This document shows, in pieces, positions 1 to 8,753 of a stretch of 64,000 nt of DNA (positions are counted from its first letter, which is position 1; every line of letters starts with the position of its first letter). The position numbers and the translations under genes are program-made. The notes under the pieces are model-generated. The model was not told the DNA's origin, searched no databases, and worked only from the letters and a program-made list of their open reading frames with translations. Source of the stretch: Trichobilharzia szidati (lineage: Eukaryota; Platyhelminthes; Trematoda; Strigeidida; Schistosomatidae); contig OX235271.1 in NCBI GenBank assembly GCA_944472155.2, positions 99,709,256 to 99,773,255 on the forward strand, in the 5' to 3' direction.

Positions 1-453
1 CCTTCCAATGTACTTGCTCCCGCAAGTGCACGTAAATTCATAAACGCAGTTGGAGGTGACATCAACAGGGTATTTATCCAGTTTTGAGTGGATTATAGAA
101 GGAGTAGTGTTGTATATTGTTATGAGTTTTGCTACCGGGAAGCTTCTATTTATTGCTCCTTTCAGTCTTCTGTCAATCTTTTGTGACACTGCATCTCCTT
201 TGAATGGGAGACAAATAAACACTTTTTTCTTTTCTACAGTTGGATGCTTTTCTTTCTTATCTTTTTCTCTGCTATACTTCTGTATAAATCATTTAGAGTA
301 TCCATTTTCCCTCAGACATTTCTCGACGAAATCTAGTTCTTCTTCGACCTTGTTTGGTGAACATAGCTTCCTGGCTCTGTCGTACAAAGTCCTCATTAAT
401 CCACGTTTATAGCTTATGGGACAAAAGCTGTTATAGTGAAGATATTGTCCAGT
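1..453 (-). pseudogene. Penelope-like element: linker and start of GIY-YIG domain
   Basis: This is the downstream continuation of the reverse transcriptase piece at 454-837, read on the minus strand and running off the left edge. The linker is recognisable in pieces (a stretch reading VEEELDFVEKCLRENGYSK, then VSQKIDRRLKGAINRSFPVAK) and ends at the beginning of the endonuclease, where CVYEFTCTCGSKYIGR gives the IY...YIG pair of a GIY-YIG nuclease. In PLEs this domain nicks the target DNA. The frame is broken by stops and shifts (for example just after the RT piece), so it is a dead copy. It is most similar to the minus-strand fragment at 5045-5492. Confidence 0.8.
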
Positions 454-837
454 TCAGGTTTCTTTTCTATAGATGGACTTCTCAATTAAGCCTTCGTTTG
501 TTCCTTTTACATTTAGATCCAGGAAATTGAACTCATTTTGATGTTCATATTCCATGGTGAACTTGATATTTTGGTGGATGTCATTTAGGCGATCATATAA
601 TGCCGATGCGTGATCCATGTCGTTGCAAACAACAAATGTGTCATCAACATATCGGCGATAGTAGGTTGTTCCATTGATAGCAGAACTTAGATGTGTCTGT
701 TCAAGGTAGCCCATGACGGTATCAGCCAGGACAGGTCGCAGAGGTGAACCCATCGCGACCTCATCAATTTGTCGGTAGAGTTGATTGTTGAATTTGAATT
801 GTATATCTTTTGTGCAGAGCAGCAGTAGTCGCTTCAT
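454..837 (-). pseudogene. Penelope-like element: reverse transcriptase palm
   Basis: An open frame of 127 codons that encodes the catalytic palm of a PLE reverse transcriptase. The motif EVAMGSPLRPVLAD (residues about 27-40) matches the conserved VAMGSP block, and YRRYVDDTFVV (about 61-71) holds the YVDD catalytic aspartates; FNFLDL follows about 40 residues later, as expected. A complete PLE protein would be several hundred residues longer on the N-terminal side, so the copy is 5'-truncated here. The first Met is internal, not a real start. Downstream the linker and endonuclease continue on the same strand to the window edge. Confidence 0.85.
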
Positions 838-899
838 CTAAGTTCTGCTATCAATGGAACAACCTACTATCGCCGATATGTTGATGACACATGTGTTGT
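835..899 (+). repeat. Inverted copy of an RT segment at the 5' boundary of the PLE
   Basis: About 65 bases repeat, in opposite orientation, the part of the neighbouring reverse transcriptase gene that encodes the YVDD region (minus strand of roughly 632-697). The match is nearly exact over about 60 bases and stops abruptly at both ends. It sits immediately at the 5' truncation point of the PLE, so it looks like a template switch or twin-priming event during insertion rather than an independent insertion. Confidence 0.8.
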
Positions 900-1200
900 A
901 CTGAGTTAACAAATTTAGTAAAATATAAGTGAGTTCACGGTTAAACCTCTTTATTTTAAAGATATCGAATCGACATTGCTATTCATGATGACTTCGAATT
1001 CATGAACGTCAGATAAGTAGTTTCAATTTTTATGCGTAACACTTGTCATTTATCAAACCAGCGCACGAAAATGACTATTACCAACGAAACTGAAAGCCAG
1101 TTTGCTATAATTTATAATAAAGTCTCTGTGATACTGAATATTACAACTATGGTGTGATATTTAACTACTATGGCGTCCATATTACTAGTACTACTTCTTC
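900..1200. other. No gene seen
   Basis: AT-rich sequence with no convincing coding frame, tRNA or recognised repeat. Confidence 0.5.
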
Positions 1201-1432
1201 TTTTATTCTTTTACGTCCCCAATGTAACATACGGCTTCAAACTAGAGGCTTGAAGTTTCGGTAGCAGTGGTGTTTATTTTTACAGGATGGGGTTGCTAGC
1301 CTCATGTCCAACCTTCTCTCTTTACCAATCTTATTATTGGCTTAGCGATGTTTAGGAGTGCGTCGGCCGGGAATCGAGTCCCGGACCACATGCGTGGTTG
1401 GCGATCATTCTACCTCTGTGCCACCGACGAAC
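1201..1432 (-). repeat. tRNA-derived SINE, GCGTCGG family (SINE-B), full length
   Basis: Read on the minus strand, the copy begins with a tRNA-like head (GTCGGTGGCACAGAGG, A-box-like; B-box-like motif GGGACTCGATTCCC) followed by a body containing GCTAGCAACCCCATCCTG and ending in the LINE-like tail with the motif CATTGGGGACGTAAA. The flanks share ACTAGTACT at about 1184-1192 and 1433-1441, a plausible target-site duplication. The family recurs at 6514, 7510, 18490, 25754, 29096, 35823 and 45885. Confidence 0.8.
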
Positions 1433-2265
1433 ACTAGTACTTCTACTAGTCACTAATAAGTAAGTAGCTTAATCCTTATTTTACAAACTTTTTATTTTTG
1501 TCCAAATTCTACAGTTTTTGTATTTCCTATTAGAAGAAAGTATGCTGAGATAAAATCGTCAAATATTTAGGTAAGAGAAGTCTGATATGTACTTCACTTC
1601 TCTCTAGATGTTGATAAGTAGCAAACTAATACTGCCACTTGCTTGAAGTAAACTCTCCACCGCATTCAGACTGGATTTCATCACTGACCTACAGCAGTTA
1701 CAGATAGGTTATTTTACTTCCTCACCATCATTTAAAGTAGACATAGATTCAATTATTCATTCTACGTGTACCGTCTACATGGGTGTAACATATTGCCTAT
1801 GCCATTAAATCACCAAATTTCAAGGTTATTTTCATTATTTATTAGTTTTAACTATATTTATTTAACTTTGTACTTTTTAAATCTTTTATTTTTTTTTAAT
1901 ATTTCGTCTGGTTCTCATTTGGTAAACAAAGATATCGTATTATTTGATAAATGATGTTCAGCTATGGAATCTAGGATGTTTATTGTATCCTATTGGGAAT
2001 TCATCATCTAGATATGCCTACAACAATTTGACTTCAAACATTCACCTACTGTAAGGGTAGAATTTAGGCATTATGGTAGAATATGATTCCATATTCTATA
2101 AGTTTATTTGATATAACATACAGTGATGCATTTTCGAGTACAATCTACTGTTCATAATCATATGAGTGTATACATTTGATTTAAAATCTTGCCTTATATA
2201 GTCCTACACCCTGTTGTTTTTTTATTTCGATTGTCAATATATCCGGCATAGACGTTCCGTTACTT
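1433..2265. other. Anonymous AT-rich stretch with a decayed hammerhead retroposon
   Basis: No gene seen. At about 1955-2015 the minus strand reads TCTAGATGATGAATTCC...ATAGGATACAATAAACATC followed by a CTAGATTCCA motif, which aligns with the hammerhead end of the Sm-alpha-like retroposon at 42021-42514; C3 of the core is A and GAAA is mutated, so this is a dead remnant. The rest is simple AT-rich DNA. Confidence 0.5.
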
Positions 2266-2268
2266 CGA

Positions 2269-2950
2269 TTGTATTATTATTATTATTGTTCCCTTGGGTT
2301 CCTAGTGGAACATAGGGCTTCAACTGCACGTCTCCACTTGCTTCTGTCTTCTGCTGTACTTTTCACCTGCATCCGTGTTAGTCCATACTGTTTCAGCTCC
2401 TCTTCACACGATCTCCTCCATGTCACCCCTGGACGTCCCACTCACCGCTTCCCTTTCGGGTTCCACTCGAGCACTGGCCTGACGCGCGATGTCACCCAAC
2501 GGCCTCCTCAGCGAGTGTCCAATCCATCTCCACTTTCTCCTGCATATTTGTTGGGCGATTTGTTCTTGTTTTGTTTGTTCCCATAGTTTCTTGTTGGTGA
2601 CTCTTTCCGGCCACCTGGTCTTCAGTATAGAGCGAAGACAGTTGTTGATAAAGCTCTGCAACCTGTTGGAAATGTTCTTTGTGACCCGCCAAGTTTATGA
2701 TCCGTATAGAAGAACTGACTTGATGTTTGTATTGAAAATCCGAATTTTGTTGTTGATGCTGAGTGACGAAGATTTCCAGATTGGTTTCAGGTTGATGAAT
2801 GTGTTTCTCGCCTTCCCAATTCTCGATTTGACATCCTCGTCAGTTCCTCCTGTGGTTGAGACAATGCTCCCTAGATAAGTGAATGAAGTAACCTCACTTT
2901 GATTGTACATGTTTGCTATTGATCCGATGAACAAAGATTCCATGATTTGC
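2269..2950 (-). pseudogene. RTE-type LINE, 3' end of the endonuclease-reverse transcriptase ORF
   Basis: The minus strand encodes, with frame breaks, the C-terminal part of a non-LTR retrotransposon polyprotein: FTYLGSIVSTTGGTDEDVKS (RT palm/thumb region), a block ending SVLLYGSETW, then QICRRKWRWIGHSLRRP and the basic tail around EREAVSGTSRGDMEE. These are the conserved C-terminal blocks of schistosome endonuclease-RT proteins (RTE clade by resemblance). The 3' end holds the tail CATAGGG/TGAAGCCCTATGTTCCACTAGG-like sequence and an ATT-rich run at 2269-2290. The copy is 5'-truncated at about 2950, as is normal for LINEs. Other truncated copies lie at 16680, 31129, 47815 and 50115. Confidence 0.8.
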
Positions 2951-3290
2951 TTATCTCTTTACCTAAGTCTACTAATTTTTAATGCTTTCACTATATCTCA
3001 CCATGTATGGTTACATACAGGTGAATGAGTTACAGTGGCCTGGCTTTTTTCAGGTTTACTTAGTCTGGCATGGTCAATCATTCTAGATCTAACTAAAACC
3101 TTGTGTCCCGATAATTTAATTTTTTAATAATAATAGCAAAGCTTTATTTCAAACATTATGTGAACACATAGTACAGAAATTTTCATCGTATCTAGTTTCA
3201 AAATATGGAAACATATCTGCGGAAACACTAAAAAATCGACTGTCGCTCTCACTTAAGAAGACCTTCTTCGCAGCTGAACTATGACTAACC
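2951..3290. other. No gene seen; 5' flank of a PLE
   Basis: AT-rich. The part from about 3122 may be leader sequence of the following PLE but shows no coding frame and no clear inverted terminus. Confidence 0.4.
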
Positions 3291-3291
3291 T

Positions 3292-3678
3292 ATGATTCAT
3301 GTAAACGTGAAGGATAAGCTACCGCTGCTGGCCTCATCAATGTGTATTTATCAATTCACCTGCTCTTGTCGAGCCAGGTGTGTCGGCCGTACCCAGCGCT
3401 CGCTTTCCAAACGTATCACCGAACACTTACCAACATGGTTTTACAAAGGAGAAAAACGATGCCCCTGCAGCTCCATCTTAGAACATCTGATAGAATCCGG
3501 ACACCAAGCTACACCCCAAACAAACTTCAAAGTCGTCTACAGAGTACGAAGTAGTCTTCCTAAAGGTGTACGAATCAGACTTCTTCAAACTGCAGAAGCA
3601 ATGGCGATTCACTTGCTATGTCCTGAATTCTGCATACAGAAGAAGTTCGTTCAATCACTACACTTGCAATGGACGTAA
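3292..3678 (+). pseudogene. Penelope-like element: GIY-YIG endonuclease domain
   Basis: An uninterrupted frame of 128 codons coding for a PLE C-terminal endonuclease. MCIYQFTCSC is followed by CVGRT (the YIG motif has changed to CVG, which probably disables it), then KRITEHLP, the HLIESGHQ block with the paired histidines typical of PLEs, and the terminal signature FCIQKKFVQSLHLQW. The RT part is missing, so this is a 5'-truncated insertion. A second, shorter copy of the same subfamily lies at 12797-13345 and is nearly identical through the C-terminus and 3' UTR. Confidence 0.8.
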
Positions 3679-4190
3679 TCTATCTTATTAGCCGACAAGT
3701 AAATTCTACCTAATCTTTTTTCTGTCTCTTCATTAGTATTATTTTGTCTTCTCAATTGTAATATTTTACATTTTCAACTTTCTTGTTCTCTACCCCCACC
3801 CGATTTAATTTCTACACCTCACTACCACTGTTACTGACTTGAACAACGCTCAATTTCTAGTCATTTATGTTACGTCATCCAACTTATTTGCTCAATTTCA
3901 CTTCTACTTAGTCTCTATCTGTAATTACCTCTGTTGCTACCCTGATCTAAGTTGAAACATTTTAGTCAATTATATTACGTCATCTAACTTACTAACTCAA
4001 TCTTACTTTAGTTGCTGTCTGATTAACCTTGTTTCTATATTAGATCATTCTTGTATTACCTGATCAATTATCTAAACTTGACAAACCTCATGTACACACA
4101 CACAAAAATAATTATATATAAATGCGGTTGTACAGCTATGTGAATGAATTCGCCGAAAACAGTCTCTTCGCTGAACGTCTTCTTAAAATA
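3679..4190 (+). mobile_element. 3' untranslated region and terminus of the PLE at 3292
   Basis: Non-coding tail that is shared almost base for base with 12885-13345, apart from a few short indels. The terminal ~60 bases (GTACAGC...GAATTCGCCGAAAA...TCTCTTCGCTG) can be drawn as a hammerhead-like fold: CAGC pairs with GCTG as stem I, and GAAA is followed by a short self-complementary stem (AAGA/TCTT in the 13.3 kb and 9.9 kb copies). The CUGANGA box is not canonical, so activity is doubtful. The end marks the boundary of the element. Confidence 0.6.
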
Positions 4191-4477
4191 TTTCCTCTTC
4201 ATACAGGGTTTACATGTAAAGTAATGATCTGAATTATATCATATGACATAGCAATGTTGCATACGATGAGAGAATCCATTCTGTATATTTTTTTCTTCAT
4301 TTCCTTCGAAAATTGTACAGCTTTTTGTTGAAGGCTAATTATATATGTGCGCGAGTTCATACATCGACCACTTGATATAAATGCATGATCATTACAATAA
4401 GAAATTCAGAAGAGTTCAAGCATTTCGTGCATTTGGTTCCCCTGGTAAATTTCGATAGAGAAAGAAAGACGAAATTT

Positions 4478-4530
4478 GCAGTATAAAAAATGATATCATT
4501 CTATTTCACAGGCTCTCATCAGCTGCAAAC
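4478..4530 (-). repeat. PLE terminal-repeat remnant with decayed hammerhead
   Basis: The minus strand reads GCAGCTGATGAGAGCCTGTGAAATAG followed by a near-palindromic TGATATCA stem and TACTGC, so all parts of the PLE hammerhead seen at 8662 and 37304 are recognisable: CUGAUGA, GAAA, stem III and the GCAG/CTGC stem I. The base closing stem II is changed. A SINE lies directly downstream at 4538. Confidence 0.55.
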
Positions 4531-4537
4531 TGCCTGT

Positions 4538-4728
4538 GCGTCGGTGGCACAGTGGTTAGGACTCTCGCCGACCATGCACATGGTCCGGGGTTCGATCCCC
4601 TGCCGGCGCACACCCGATATCTATGGTCGGCCTGAATTTGGGCTACCGATATCCATGCTGAAAATTCCATACTTGTACTGAAAATACGGTGTGGAATCAA
4701 GCTGTAAATCAAAAAAAAAATAAAATAA
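4538..4728 (+). repeat. tRNA-derived SINE, second family (SINE-A)
   Basis: The head is the same tRNA-like module as SINE-B (GCGTCGGTGGCACAGTGG; B box GGTTCGATCCC), but the body is different: CCGATATCTATGGTCGGCCTG, a GGGCTACCGATATCCATGC block and TACGGTGTGGAATCAAGCTG, ending in an A-rich tail. Sister copies are at 18125 and 63186. The long A-rich tail indicates retroposition; I could not identify a TSD. Confidence 0.8.
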
Positions 4729-5044
4729 ATTACAGTGATTATAAATAATAACATTTCATACTTCAATGTTTGAAAAGTAATAAAGAAAACATTATAAGAT
4801 GAACGCATCCGGAATATAAGTATTACAATCTTTAGTTTAAGTGACCATCAATTTATATACTATCAAACTATGAGAAAAGAAAAATTGGGGGTGAGAGAAG
4901 ACAGAAAAATCTAATAAATAGTGTTAGCTTCTACGTCAACATAGCAACTCAAGAAGGTTAAAGTTCATTAAATTGAAGACTTGCTTAGGAGGCTGAGCTC
5001 ACTAGTGTATATGACTAATCAGTGTAGGGAAAGTAATACGGTTA
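4729..5044. other. No gene seen
   Basis: AT-rich DNA without a recognisable repeat or coding frame. Confidence 0.5.
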
Positions 5045-5492
5045 CCAAGGGAGTGAGAGATTGACTACACTCTCTTTCTGTGTATACAAGTTTGGTCTAA
5101 AACGTTTGATTGCAATTGCTTCAGCAAATCGTAGTAGATTCGCTGTCCTTTGTATGTTTAGTATTTTGAAGGATTTGAAAATCTCGACGAAATGACCCGT
5201 TTCCACAAGTTGTCTGGTAATTGCACTTTGTAAGTATCTGCTTCTTTTTAAGCATAAGTTTCTTGAAATATGCTCTGAAAACGGGATAGAAGCCTGCTCT
5301 CTGTTCTTCCAATGTACTTACTGCTGCAGATGCACGTAAATTTATAAATGCAGTTGGAGGTAACATCAGCAGGGTATTTATCCAGTTAGAGTGGCTTATA
5401 GAAGAATTAATGCTGTATAATGTTATGAGTTTAACTGCAAGGAAGCTTCGTTTTATTGCTCCTTTCATTTCCTTGTCAATCTTTTGTGACAC
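5045..5492 (-). pseudogene. Penelope-like element: GIY-YIG endonuclease remnant
   Basis: On the minus strand a linker (VSQKIDKEMKGAIKRSFLAVK, LITLY) leads into a frame-shifted endonuclease: NCIYKFTCICSSKYIGRTE carries the IY...YIG pair. Further on the expected C-terminal blocks are visible only as frame-jumping fragments. Similar in sequence to 1-453. The 5' end is cut at about 5492, next to a truncated SINE-B. Confidence 0.75.
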
Positions 5493-5526
5493 TGCTTCTC
5501 CTCCGAACGGTCTTTCTTTCTCTTTC

Positions 5527-5692
5527 GAAGTTTTTATTATTTTACTCCTTTATGTTCCGACTGGAACATAGGGCTTCAAACTTGTGCTTTGAAGTTTCAG
5601 TAGCAGTGGTTTTATTTTTACAGGGTGGAGTTGCTAGCCTTATGTCCAACCTTCCCTCTTTACTGGTCTTACTACCAACTTAGCGAGGTTTA
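5527..5692 (-). repeat. SINE-B, truncated head
   Basis: The minus strand carries the SINE-B body and 3' tail (AAGCCCTATGTTCCAGTCGG, GCTAGCAACTCCACCCTG) but lacks the tRNA-like head, stopping around 5692. Confidence 0.7.
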
Positions 5693-5729
5693 TGATAGTT
5701 TATGATAGATTGAAATCCTTTCAGCCCAG

Positions 5730-6075
5730 TAATTTAAGCAGGCCGTCATCTGCTGGTCTGATCTATGTAATCGATAGATTACATTATTTTTCTTAGTTGG
5801 ATCTATTGGGTCGGCAACGTTTGTCTCTGAGTCAGTAAGTTAATTAGTTAGCCTCATTATGAATCCTACTCAGACCCTCCGATATTCCTCCTTTATATGG
5901 CAGTACTATCGAGGTTTCGAGCTCCTAACTATTTACATTGATAATCTTGTTTTTCTCATGGATTTTCATATGTTTCTGAATAAATTCTAGTGGGTAGTTA
6001 CTCACTAGTAATGTTCGTCTTAATTGTTTGATTTCATTAGATAAGTTTACTGAATTACTACTTAGTCCCCCAGCT
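5730..6075 (-). pseudogene. Penelope-like element (FIEST subfamily): RT-endonuclease linker
   Basis: With frame breaks the minus strand reads LRRTLLVSNYPLEFIQKHM, then SIVLPYKGGISEGLSRI and DPIDPTKKNNVIY, which line up with the linker of the PLE at 10240-11607 (VVLPYKEGTSETLRRI, DPMEPLKQNNLVY). It is truncated at both ends. The PLE protein would continue into the GIY-YIG domain at the 5730 side but does not. Confidence 0.7.
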
Positions 6076-6099
6076 GCTCTATAAAAGCGTTTGACTAAG

Positions 6100-6473
6100 C
6101 CTACCTTTACAGATTATGGGTGAAATGAATCAAACTCTAGGTGCTTATCATAATCCATTGATTTGATGTAGATGCTTGTACCTAAAAGGTCTGATAGCAT
6201 AAACATTAGGAGATTAACAACACTCAACAAAGTTATCTTATCCTCCACAAATCAGTGAAAACATCTAATTATAATTTGCTTCAATTAAATATACTACTTT
6301 TTAATTACGCTAAAGTAATGTATTTTCAAGGTGTAGCTTTGATTTTAAACTCCGAATAATAGATTTGTCTCGAACAGCAGATTAATACATGATGTTATCT
6401 GAAAGGTGGTGACTAGCAATGAAATCCAGGATGTGCATTTCATCCTACTGCATTCCAAGTAAGTGATAGTATC
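6100..6473. repeat. Direct duplication, copy 1 (374 bp)
   Basis: Sequence from CCTACCTTTACAG to GTGATAGTATC is repeated at 6745-7118 with only a handful of differences (for example GATTATGGG versus GACTATGAG). Offset is 645 bp. The end of the copy contains a minus-strand hammerhead tail (GGATGAAATGCACATCCTGG). Between the copies lie a tRNA-like scrap and a SINE-B. Confidence 0.9.
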
Positions 6474-6513
6474 AGAAGATTGCAGGTTCGAGTGCCGTCG
6501 GGGTCGAGATTTT
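6474..6513 (+). other. Fragment resembling the 3' half of a tRNA-Arg
   Basis: The bases from 6471 (ATCAGAAGATTGCAGGTTCG, then AGTGCCGTCGGGGTCGA) resemble the anticodon-stem end, T-arm and acceptor strand of a eukaryotic tRNA-Arg, including a good B box (GGTTCGAGTGCC). No 5' half precedes it: the upstream bases belong to the duplicated segment. The T-stem is mismatched. It is a fragment or chimera, not a working tRNA gene. Confidence 0.5.
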
Positions 6514-6744
6514 GTGCGTCGGTGGTATGGCGGTTAAGACGCTCGCCGGCCATGCACATGGTCCGGGGTTCGATTCCCGGCCGACGCACTCCTTTACCTC
6601 GCTGAGCCAGAAATAACGCTGGTGAAGAGGAAAGTTTGGGCATGAGGCTAGCAACCCCATCCTGTAAAATAAACACTGCTACAGAAACTCCAAGTCACTA
6701 GCTTGAAGCCCTATGTTCCACTGGGGAACGTGAAGGAAAAAAAA
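6514..6744 (+). repeat. SINE-B, full length
   Basis: tRNA-like head GCGTCGGTGGTATGGCGG with B box GGTTCGATTCCC, body with GCTAGCAACCCCATCCTG, tail AAGCCCTATGTTCCACTGGG and a terminal A run. It lies exactly between the two copies of the 374-bp duplication. Confidence 0.85.
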
Positions 6745-7118
6745 CCTACCTTTACAGACTATGAGTGAAATGAATCAAACTCTAGGTGCTTATCATAATC
6801 CATTGATTTGATGTAGATGCTTGTACCTAAAAGGTCTGATAGCATAAACATTAGGAGATTAACAACACTCAACAAAGTTATCTTATCCTCCACAAATCAG
6901 TGAAAACATCTAATTATAATTTGCTTCAATTAAATATACTACTTTTTAATTACGCTAAAGTAATGTATTTTCAAGGTGTAGCTTTGATTTTAAACTCCGA
7001 ATAATAGATCTGTCTCGAACAGCAGATTAGTACATGATGTTATCTGAAAGGTGGTGACTAGCAATGAAATCCAGGATGTGCATTTCATCCTACTGCATTC
7101 CAAGTAAGTGATAGTATC
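6745..7118. repeat. Direct duplication, copy 2 (374 bp)
   Basis: Second copy of 6100-6473. Here the sequence continues without a break into a longer retroposon (GCCACTAAGACTCAAACCC), so this copy is probably the original context and the 6.1 kb copy the derivative. Confidence 0.9.
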
Positions 7119-7495
7119 GCCACTAAGACTCAAACCCTGTAACCATCGTTTCAAAAGCCAAAACATTATCTCCTAGGCCATCAAAACCATATCTCGTACA
7201 ACCAGTATCAGTTACTATTAAGTCAGTTTTGGTTTTCCCCGTTGATCAAGTGAACCTAAATGTTCGGCCTCTGTTTATATGTCGGCACCTAGTACGGACG
7301 CTTCGAATTAAACAAGTGGTTGATAATACCCGCTGCACAAATGATGGCTCACGTGATCCAGATGGTCTAGGGGATAACGCCTTGGCATTTAAAACGAAAG
7401 GTGCTGTCTTGTAGTCTTACTGAAAACACCATCAAATAGGACGAAATACGCATTCTGGATTCCACTGTTAGTCACCATCCACCAAATATCACCAT
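7036..7495. mobile_element. Head-to-head (palindromic) hammerhead retroposon
   Basis: The left half reads on the minus strand and the right half on the plus strand; both end in the same hammerhead tail (GGATTCCACTGTTAGTCACC on the right, its diverged complement on the left). Each half has a tRNA-like section: on the right GATGGTCTAGGGGATAACGCC (A box), on the left the complement with AACATTATCTCCTAGGCCATC. The centre (about 7200-7320, GTTGATCAAGTGAACC...) is the same as the centre of the better preserved element at 42021-42650, so this is a family with a fixed palindromic layout. The hammerhead cores here are incomplete. Confidence 0.65.
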
Positions 7496-7509
7496 GTTAT
7501 TTACCAGTC

Positions 7510-7745
7510 GTGCATCCGTGCTGCAGCGGTACAATGCTCACCAACCACCTTCGTGTCCAGGGCTCGATTCCCGACTGGTGCACTTCTAAACCTCGTCCAG
7601 TTTACTGGTCAACAGTAGGCCCGGTAAAGAGGGAAGGTTGAGTGTGCGGCTAGCAAACTCACTCCGAGAAAACAGCACTGCTACTGAAATTTCATAGCTC
7701 AAGCTTGAAGCCCTATGTTCCACGTGGAGTGCAAACGAAAAACAT
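7510..7745 (+). repeat. SINE-B, diverged copy
   Basis: Recognisable head (GTGCTGCAGCGGTACAATGC, B box GGCTCGATTCCC), body AGAGGGAAGGTTGAGTGTGC and tail GAAGCCCTATGTTCCACGTG. Many substitutions indicate an old insertion. Confidence 0.75.
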
Positions 7746-8061
7746 ATCAGTCATAGTCAAAACCTCAGTACTAGGAGACAACATGTCAACAGAGGTCGAA
7801 TATTTTGGTCTAATCAGTCGATGGGAAAAACAAAATTGACTCCAACAACCAGATTGGTACAGTTTCCATCATTTTAATTGGTAGGATACGTGACACAATG
7901 AGGAGAAGAGATCATGCGTCCCGATCAGATGGGAAAGTAGAAATTTTAACGGCAAATCTTATTACTAGTTAGCAATGTATGCTGAACCACAGAAATAAGG
8001 AAATGTATCATATCATCTGATAGCACTGAACACGACTTTTAACTAATCAAGAAAGTCAAAC
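7746..8061. other. No gene seen
   Basis: AT-rich DNA; nothing recognised up to the PLE target-site duplication at 8062. Confidence 0.5.
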
Positions 8062-8147
8062 ATTTTGATAATAATTCAGTGATTTGAAAGATTCTCTGGG
8101 GAGGCGTTTTTTCAGAAATTTCATACATTTATTCCCCTTAATGAAGG

Positions 8148-8441
8148 TGTGTCTGTGGGAGCAGTTACATTGGAAGAACAGAAAGAAGGGCATATCTACG
8201 ATTTTCTGAACATGTACCAAAAAGCTTATGTCTAAAGGGAACAAATGCTTTAAACAGTACCATCGCCAGGCATCTCCTCGACACGGGTCATGAGGTGGAC
8301 GTCGAAAAGTCGTTCAAAATTATCAATAGGCAAAAGAGCTCAATTCTCCTTAAGTTTGCTGAAGCCATTTCCATCAAGCGCCTGAAACCTGATTTATGCG
8401 TCCAGAAAGAAGCGGTTATCAGTCTTTCTTTGCCCTGGTAA
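8148..8441 (+). pseudogene. PLE GIY-YIG endonuclease, partial but open
   Basis: A stop-free frame of 97 codons with no start. It opens with CVCGSSYIGRTERRAYLRFS (YIG motif and the following arginine), then HVPKSLCLKGTNALNSTIAR, HLLDTGHEVDVEKSFKIINR and the C-terminal signature LKPDLCVQKEAVISLSLPW before TAA. The GIY half of the nuclease motif was lost by 5' truncation, so it cannot be active. The same subfamily is at 36950-37138 and 57236-57763. Confidence 0.8.
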
Positions 8442-8661
8442 CTGGATATTTTTCATCCGAATGCGAGATGCTGAAAAGTTTTCATTGTGTATGACTATTA
8501 TTGTTCGGAATAGTGTTTAATATTGCATATATATATATATATATGTATATATTATTAGTGTATGCGTATATTGATCGATTGATTTTTGTTTAAAATGAAC
8601 TCTGTGCAAGTATGTTAAAATTGTTTTTGTAGATACATTTAAAAATGTCTTTGCCCTGTAA

Positions 8662-8711
8662 GCAGCTGACGAGAAGGCAACGAAATAAAAGATGGTACCA
8701 TTTTATTCTGC
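8662..8711 (+). ncRNA. Hammerhead ribozyme core in PLE terminus
   Basis: GCAG-CTGACGA-GAAGGCAAC-GAAA-TAAAAGATGGTACCATTTTATT-CTGC. The conserved CUGANGA and GAAA boxes are intact. Stem III is strong: ATAAAA pairs with TTTTAT. Stem I is GCAG/CTGC, which places the cleavage point after ATT. Stem II is weak (only the G-C closing pair is clear). Hammerheads in the terminal repeats of PLEs are an established phenomenon; activity of this copy is an inference. Confidence 0.65.
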
Positions 8712-8753
8712 TAAAACTGTAGTTCTTGCTTTGTTCAAATTTTGATAATAGTT

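Larger units (their letters stand above)
8062..8753 (+). mobile_element. 5'-truncated Penelope-like element with target-site duplication
   Basis: The insertion is bracketed by near-identical 15-bp repeats (ATTTTGATAATAATT at 8062-8076 and ATTTTGATAATAGTT at 8739-8753). Inside are an endonuclease reading frame (8148-8441), a 3' UTR and a hammerhead-bearing terminus (8662-8711). Length between the duplications is about 660 bp, so the RT is absent. The TSD shows this is an independent retrotransposition event and fixes the 3' end of the subfamily as CTTGCTTTGTTCAA. Confidence 0.8.

Noticed and set aside
2269..2586. 105-codon plus-strand ORF
   Set aside because: It is the antisense shadow of the LINE C-terminus on the minus strand.
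4538..4612. tRNA gene suggested by the GCGTCGGTGGCACAG... head
   Set aside because: The A and B boxes are good, but the same head occurs many times joined to SINE bodies and A-rich tails; the cloverleaf is not preserved as a gene.
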